From NCBI GenBank assembly GCA_900551625.1, contig URWZ01000047.1, positions 1-9,937 on the forward strand: 9,937 bases of DNA. Reading direction: 5' to 3'. The notes beneath the pieces were generated by a model that saw only the letters and a program-made list of their open reading frames with translations, was not told the origin of the DNA and made no database searches. Made by a program: the position numbers and the translations under genes. Shown one piece after another: positions 4,655 to 9,937 of this stretch; the stretch's first letter is position 1, and every line of letters begins with the position of its first letter. The DNA is from an uncultured Collinsella sp. GTDB taxonomy: Bacteria; Actinomycetota; Coriobacteriia; Coriobacteriales; Coriobacteriaceae.

Positions 4655-5992
4655 ATGAACCAGCAGAACATCGATTACGTACTCCGCTCCGTAGAGCAGC
4701 GTGACATCCGCTTTGTGCGTCTGTGGTTTGTCGACATTCTCGGCCGCCTCAAGAACTTTGCTATCAGCCCCGAGGACCTCGAGGTCGCTTTTGAGGAGGG
4801 TATTGGCTTTGACGGCTCCGCCATCGAGGGCTTTGCCACGCCCGAGGAAGCCGACATGCTGGCGTTTCCCGATGCTTCGACCTTCCAGATTTTGCCGTGG
4901 CGCCCGAGCCACAACGGCGTCGCCCGCGTCTTCTGCGACGTGTGTACTCCCGATCGCAAGCCGTTTGCCGGCGACCCGCGCGATGCCCTGCGCCGCATGT
5001 TCCGCAAGGCCGAGAAGGCCGGCTATCTGCTCAACGTGGGCGCCGAGCTGGAGTATTACTACTTCCCCGACGAGCACACCCCCGAGCCGCTCGACAACGT
5101 GGGCTACTTCGATCTTTCGGTGAGCGATGCCGCCCGCGACCTGCGCCGTAACACGGTCCTCACGCTCGAGAAGATGTCAGTGCCCGTGGAGTACACCTTC
5201 CACGCCGCCGGCCGCTCGCAGCACGGCATGAGCCTGCGCCACGCCGAGGCCCTGAGCATGTCCGACGCCATCACCACGGCCAAGCTCATCATTAAGCAGC
5301 AGGCCTACGAGAGCGGTTGCCACGCCTCCTTTATGCCCAAGCCGTTGGCGGGCGAGGACGGCAGCGCCATGTTCCTGTGCCAGTCGCTATTCGACCACGA
5401 CGGCAACAACGTCTTTTGGGGCGAGGACGACGAGAAGTACCACCTCTCCGATATCGCCAAGCACTACATGGCCGGCATCTTGGCGCACGCGCGCGAGATC
5501 AGCGCCATCACTAACCCCACGGTCAACTCGTACAAGCGCATCACCACGGGCGGCGACTCCGTGCCGCAGTACGCCACGTGGGGCCTGCGCAACCGCGCGA
5601 GTATGGTTCGCATTCCGGTCTACAAGCCCGGCAAGCAGCTGTCCACGCGCATCGAGCTTCGCAGCCCCGACCCCATGGCCAACCCGTACCTGGTCAACGC
5701 CGTCACGCTGGCGGCTGGTCTCGATGGCATCGAGCGCAAACTGGAGCTCCCGCCCGAGGCAACGGCTGAGACGCTCAAGCTTACCGACCGCCAGATGGTC
5801 GAGGCCGGCTACACGCCGCTGCCGCGCTCGCTCAAAGAGGCGCTCGACGTGTTTGAGGACTCGCAGTTTATGAAGGATGCCCTCGGCGAGCACATCCACA
5901 GCTTCTTCCTCAAAAAGAAGCGCGACGAGTGGCATAAGTTTGAGTCTACGATCACCGAGTGGGAGATTAAGCACTACCTGGCGAACTCCTAA
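4655..5992 (+). CDS. glnA: Type I glutamine synthetase-like protein with altered active site
   Basis: A 445-residue protein that follows the GSI-alpha pattern throughout: FDGSAIEGF (52-60), LPW (80-82), FCDVCTPD, GAELEYY (129-135), ASFMPKP (224-230), NPTVNSYKR (287-295), NRASMVRIP (313-321), STRIELRSPDPMANPYL (330-346). It is closest in style to actinobacterial GlnA2-type proteins, and the adenylylation Tyr loop is absent. Canonical enzymes make glutamine from glutamate, ammonia and ATP. Three of the six metal ligands of Salmonella GS are missing: the HE.VAPGQHE segment reads HAAGRSQHG, so the Glu212 and Glu220 equivalents are A184 and G191, and the His269 equivalent is F240. E131, E133, E334, R295, R314 and R319 remain. 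Normal activity is therefore doubtful. AGGGGAG (4644-4650) supports the start. A GlnR-like gene follows after 50 bp. Confidence 0.9.
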   Translation: MNQQNIDYVLRSVEQRDIRFVRLWFVDILGRLKNFAISPEDLEVAFEEGIGFDGSAIEGFATPEEADMLAFPDASTFQILPWRPSHNGVARVFCDVCTPDRKPFAGDPRDALRRMFRKAEKAGYLLNVGAELEYYYFPDEHTPEPLDNVGYFDLSVSDAARDLRRNTVLTLEKMSVPVEYTFHAAGRSQHGMSLRHAEALSMSDAITTAKLIIKQQAYESGCHASFMPKPLAGEDGSAMFLCQSLFDHDGNNVFWGEDDEKYHLSDIAKHYMAGILAHAREISAITNPTVNSYKRITTGGDSVPQYATWGLRNRASMVRIPVYKPGKQLSTRIELRSPDPMANPYLVNAVTLAAGLDGIERKLELPPEATAETLKLTDRQMVEAGYTPLPRSLKEALDVFEDSQFMKDALGEHIHSFFLKKKRDEWHKFESTITEWEIKHYLANS

Positions 5993-6042
5993 TCGCGCTG
6001 ACTTGTTCCAGTACGATTGAGCTCATTTCCTTGGAGGTCGAT

Positions 6043-6705
6043 ATGTCCGAAAAGAGTGCCCTGTTCATGGCGCGCACGACGCGCTTCCACGAGTTTGCCC
6101 GCAGCTTGACGACCACCCTGGGTGTCGAGGTGAGCCTGGCAACTCCCGATTCGCCGACCGCGGCGCACGACTTTGATCTGCTGATCCTCGATTCCGATGG
6201 CATCCGCAGCGACCGCATCGATCAGATTGCCAAATGGCTCGACGACCGCGGCGGCGTCCCCATGCTGGTGATCGTTGACGACGAGACGCTCGGCACCCTG
6301 CGTCTGCCGAACCACGCGCATGCCGACTTTGTATGCCCCACGGCGACGCCCAACGAGCTCAAGGCTCGCGCGCAGCGCCTGATGGGCGAGGAGGAGACCG
6401 TCGCCGCCGACGATGTGCTCAACATCGATAACCTCGAGATCAACCTGGCTACCTACCAGGTAACGCTCGATAACGAGCCTATCGACCTGACGCTGATGGA
6501 GTACTCGCTGCTGAGCTTTTTGGCGACGCACCCCAACCGCGCCTACAGCCGAGAGGTGCTGCTGCACCGAGTGTGGGGCTTTGAGTACTGCGGTGGCACG
6601 CGCACCGTCGATGTGCACATTCGACGCATCCGCTCCAAGGTGGGTCCGCAGATCGCGGCGCACATCACCACCGTCCGCGGCGTGGGTTATCTGTTTAAGG
6701 ACTAG
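6043..6705 (+). CDS. GlnR-like orphan OmpR/PhoB-family response regulator
   Basis: A 220-residue regulator. The receiver (1-115) is degenerate. The usual N-terminal acidic pair is absent (LFMARTTRF), the conserved Lys near the end is missing (DFVCPTATP), and only D50 in LLILDSDG remains. Actinomycete GlnR has the same pattern and is known to act as an unphosphorylated dimer centred on its Asp50. The C-terminal winged helix (124-220) carries VWGFEYCGGTRTVDVHIRRI (177-196), very close to the GlnR recognition region. GlnR controls nitrogen-assimilation genes; here the gene directly follows a glutamine synthetase-like gene, which fits. The start at 6043 is fixed by GGAGG at 6033-6037. No kinase gene is adjacent. 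Other orphan OmpR regulators are possible, but the winged-helix match favours GlnR. Confidence 0.88.
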   Translation: MSEKSALFMARTTRFHEFARSLTTTLGVEVSLATPDSPTAAHDFDLLILDSDGIRSDRIDQIAKWLDDRGGVPMLVIVDDETLGTLRLPNHAHADFVCPTATPNELKARAQRLMGEEETVAADDVLNIDNLEINLATYQVTLDNEPIDLTLMEYSLLSFLATHPNRAYSREVLLHRVWGFEYCGGTRTVDVHIRRIRSKVGPQIAAHITTVRGVGYLFKD

Positions 6706-6709
6706 ATTT

Positions 6710-6746
6710 CCACCACAAAGGGGACAGGCACCTTTGTGGTGGTTTT
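6710..6746 (+). terminator. Intrinsic terminator after the GlnR-like gene
   Basis: CCACCACAAAGG (6710-6721) and CCTTTGTGGTGG (6731-6742) form a perfect 12-bp stem with a 9-nt loop, followed by TTTT. It begins 4 bp after the stop codon and closes the glnA-glnR-like unit. Confidence 0.9.
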
Positions 6747-6860
6747 GCCGCATGCGTGGATCCCTTTCGAGTTTGCAGCAGAACTTAAGCCTTCCTAAAA
6801 GATTGCGTTCTCATACACGTTCACCCGCATATTGGGGTACAACTCAACGTGAACAATGAT

Positions 6861-6895
6861 GGCCCGCCACGTGTTTGGCGGGCCTTTGGTTATTT
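6861..6895 (+). terminator. Terminator-like hairpin in the leader of the protease gene
   Basis: On the plus strand, GGCCCGCCA (6861-6869) pairs with TGGCGGGCC (6876-6884) around a 6-nt loop, followed by TTTGGTTATTT. It lies 29 bp before the HtrA start and well after the terminator of the previous gene. It therefore either ends a short upstream transcript or acts as an attenuator in the protease leader. A 13-codon frame, ATG at 6856 to TGA at 6895-6897, runs through the stem but has no ribosome binding site. Confidence 0.55.
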
Positions 6896-6913
6896 GACGA
6901 AAGGATCGCAGCT

Positions 6914-8374
6914 ATGAGCGAGAACGATTCCCAGCGCCCCCAGGATCCGGGTAATGCCGGCGAGACTCAGCAGCAGCCGCGCGTACAGGTGGAGTCGACG
7001 CCTGCCGACAGCAACATTCCCTACGTGCAGGCCTACGACACGCAGACCGGCAAGCCGCTGGGCGGCCAACAGGTCGTGAACAAGCACACGGTGGTCAAGA
7101 CCAAGACCAAAAAGCTGCCGATCTTTATTACGGCACTCGCCGGTTGTGCCTGCGGCGCCCTGCTGGTCATTGCGCTCATTATGAGCGGCACGCTCGATAT
7201 CGGCGGCGGCAGGAACGCCGTGACGGCGGGTGCTTCGGGTTCATCGACGCAAAAGATCACGATCGACTCCGAGGACACCACGCTGGCCGAGGCCGTCTCT
7301 GCCAAGGCCCTGCCCTCTGTCGTTTCCATTACCGCCACTTCGAGCGGCAGCCAAAATGGCTCGCTTTCGCAGTCTGCCGACGAGTCGGATGGTTCGGGCA
7401 GCGTCGGTTCGGGCGTTGTGCTCGATACCGAGGGTCACATCCTCACCAACAACCATGTGGTCGATGGCTATGACCAGTACGTGGTTACCATGGATGACGG
7501 CACCACCTATGAGGCCGAGTTCGTGGGCAACGACGCCTCGAGCGACCTGGCCGTCATCAAGCTCAAGGATGCTGACGCCTCCAAGCTCACGCCGATCGAG
7601 ATTGGTGATTCCTCCAAGCTCAACGTGGGCGAGTGGGTCATGGCGATCGGCTCGCCGTTCGGCAACGAGCAGTCTGTCTCCACGGGTATTGTGTCGGCGC
7701 TGTATCGCTCCACGGCCATGAGCTCTACCAGCGGTAACACCATCTACGCCAACATGATCCAGACCGATGCCGCCATCAACCCGGGCAATTCCGGCGGCGC
7801 GCTCGTCAACGACAATGGCGAGCTGGTGGGTATCAACTCGCTCATCGAGAGCTACTCGGGCTCCAGCTCTGGCGTGGGTTTTGCCATTCCGGTTAACTAC
7901 GCCAAGAACATTGCCGACCAGATTATCGACGGCAAGACGCCGGTGCATCCATACATGGGCGCTACGCTTTCGAGCGTCAATGCGCTCAACGCCCGCACCA
8001 ACAAGCTGAGCACCGATAGCGGCGCGTATGTGGCAAGCGTCGTCGAGGACGGTCCTGCCGCCAAGGCTGGCATCCAAGAGGGCGATGTCATTACTAAGCT
8101 GGGCGACGATGAGATTACGAGCGCCGATGGCCTGATCATCGCGCTGCGCAGCCACGAGGTGGGCGAGAAGGTCGAGATTACGCTCATGCGCGGCAAGGAC
8201 GAGAAGAAGGTCACGGTTGAGCTGGGCTCCGACGAGGAGCTGCAGAACCAGCAGCAGGACGACAGTTCGACCGACACCGGCAACGGCGGTATTACCGACG
8301 AGCAGCTGCGCCAGTACCTGGAGGAGCTACTAGGCCAGCAGGGCCAGGGTCAGGGCTACGGCCAGGGTTACTAA
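6914..8374 (+). CDS. HtrA/DegP-type serine protease, membrane-anchored, with PDZ domain
   Basis: A 486-residue quality-control protease. The N-terminus (1-67) is hydrophilic and Q/P-rich and would be cytoplasmic. One membrane segment follows (about 68-91), then a Ser/Gly-rich linker. The trypsin-like domain has the complete triad: H181 (TNNHVV), D211 (SSDLAVIK) and S293 (GNSGGAL), so the protease faces outside the membrane. A single PDZ domain covers about 345-440, with the ligand loop HPYMGA and AGIQEGDVI. The tail (441-486) is acidic, then ends in Gln-Gly-Tyr repeats (GQGQGYGQGY), an unusual ending. The start at 6914 has AAAGGA (6900-6905). Layout matches Gram-positive HtrA/DegP-like anchored proteases that degrade misfolded exported proteins. 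It is a single-gene unit with its own terminator. Confidence 0.95.
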   Translation: MSENDSQRPQDPGNAGETQQQPRVQVESTPADSNIPYVQAYDTQTGKPLGGQQVVNKHTVVKTKTKKLPIFITALAGCACGALLVIALIMSGTLDIGGGRNAVTAGASGSSTQKITIDSEDTTLAEAVSAKALPSVVSITATSSGSQNGSLSQSADESDGSGSVGSGVVLDTEGHILTNNHVVDGYDQYVVTMDDGTTYEAEFVGNDASSDLAVIKLKDADASKLTPIEIGDSSKLNVGEWVMAIGSPFGNEQSVSTGIVSALYRSTAMSSTSGNTIYANMIQTDAAINPGNSGGALVNDNGELVGINSLIESYSGSSSGVGFAIPVNYAKNIADQIIDGKTPVHPYMGATLSSVNALNARTNKLSTDSGAYVASVVEDGPAAKAGIQEGDVITKLGDDEITSADGLIIALRSHEVGEKVEITLMRGKDEKKVTVELGSDEELQNQQQDDSSTDTGNGGITDEQLRQYLEELLGQQGQGQGYGQGY

Positions 8375-8400
8375 CGAGCCGTATCGCACATACCGATGCC

Positions 8401-8442
8401 AGAGGGGGCCGTCCCATCAATGTGGGACAGCCCCCTCTTTTC
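8401..8442 (+). terminator. Intrinsic terminator of the HtrA-type protease gene
   Basis: AGAGGGGGC (8401-8409) pairs with GCCCCCTCT (8430-8438) and GTCCCA (8411-8416) with TGGGAC (8423-8428), with one C-A mismatch between them and a 6-nt loop. TTTT (8438-8441) follows. It starts 26 bp after the stop codon. Confidence 0.9.
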
Positions 8443-8446
8443 TCAT

Positions 8447-8477
8447 TGATCCGTTGGGAACGGAGGAAAACGGATCA
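8447..8477. repeat. Short palindromic repeat between htrA and ligA
   Basis: TGATCCGTT (8447-8455) and AACGGATCA (8469-8477) are a perfect 9-bp inverted repeat around the purine-rich loop GGGAACGGAGGAA. It directly follows the terminator and is not followed by a T-run, so it is probably a dispersed intergenic palindrome. I have a vague memory of similar words in related genomes but cannot confirm this here. Confidence 0.5.
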
Positions 8478-8594
8478 TTTAGAACTGGCAAGGGCATGGT
8501 TTGATCGCGCGATCCACCCCGGCCTGGTGGCTGCCGATTCGGTGCGGTTCGAAAGGGCTATTCGGCGCCATAGTGACCGGTGGTACTCTAGTAA

Positions 8595-9937
<1,343 letters not shown>

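Noticed and set aside
8503..8514. 12-bp perfect palindrome GATCGCGCGATC before ligA
   Set aside because: Short, in a GC-rich context, with no second copy in the window; could be chance.

Overview
The window reads as chromosomal DNA from a high-GC, actinobacterial-type organism. The best guess is a gut Coriobacteriia such as Collinsella. That guess rests on the GC-rich third positions, a GlnR-like orphan regulator of actinobacterial type, and the style of the intergenic palindromes; no marker gene here proves it. The window is a whole assembled contig: both ends are untrimmed Illumina Nextera i5 adapter carrying the same index (1-49 and 9894-9937). Genomic sequence therefore runs only from about 50 to 9893.

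Left part (50-1331): a GntR/FCD transcription factor gene (246-938, +) sits between two 67-bp palindromic elements (107-173 and 954-1020). The elements share their ends, but their inner stems differ by compensating changes. A convergent intergenic region of about 390 bp follows, packed with hairpins, including a bidirectional terminator and the terminator of eda.

Central catabolic block (1332-4520): eda (KDPG aldolase, -) and kdgK (2-keto-3-deoxygluconate kinase, -) are transcribed leftwards. Divergent from kdgK is a LacI-family regulator (+). Together kdgK and eda turn 2-keto-3-deoxygluconate into pyruvate and glyceraldehyde-3-phosphate, the lower trunk of hexuronate/pectin catabolism. The divergent promoter region holds a good kdgK promoter, a LacI-type operator, and an unrelated pair of 18-bp palindromes, one of which covers the kdgK -35 box. 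The 255-bp kdgK-eda spacer contains two hairpins.

Nitrogen block (4521-6746): a type I glutamine synthetase-like gene is followed 50 bp later by an OmpR-type regulator. The regulator has a degenerate receiver and a winged helix closely resembling GlnR of actinomycetes. The synthetase-like protein keeps the overall GSI fold motifs but lacks three of the six conserved metal-ligand residues, so it may be a pseudoenzyme or have a changed activity. A GlnR-box-like sequence lies upstream. The pair ends in a clear intrinsic terminator.

Right part (6747-9893): a membrane-anchored HtrA-type serine protease with a PDZ domain (+) is followed by a terminator, a short palindromic repeat, and the first 423 codons of NAD-dependent DNA ligase ligA, cut off by the contig end.

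The observations most worth following up are the degenerate glutamine synthetase paired with a GlnR-like regulator, and the covarying 67-bp palindromic elements around the GntR gene.
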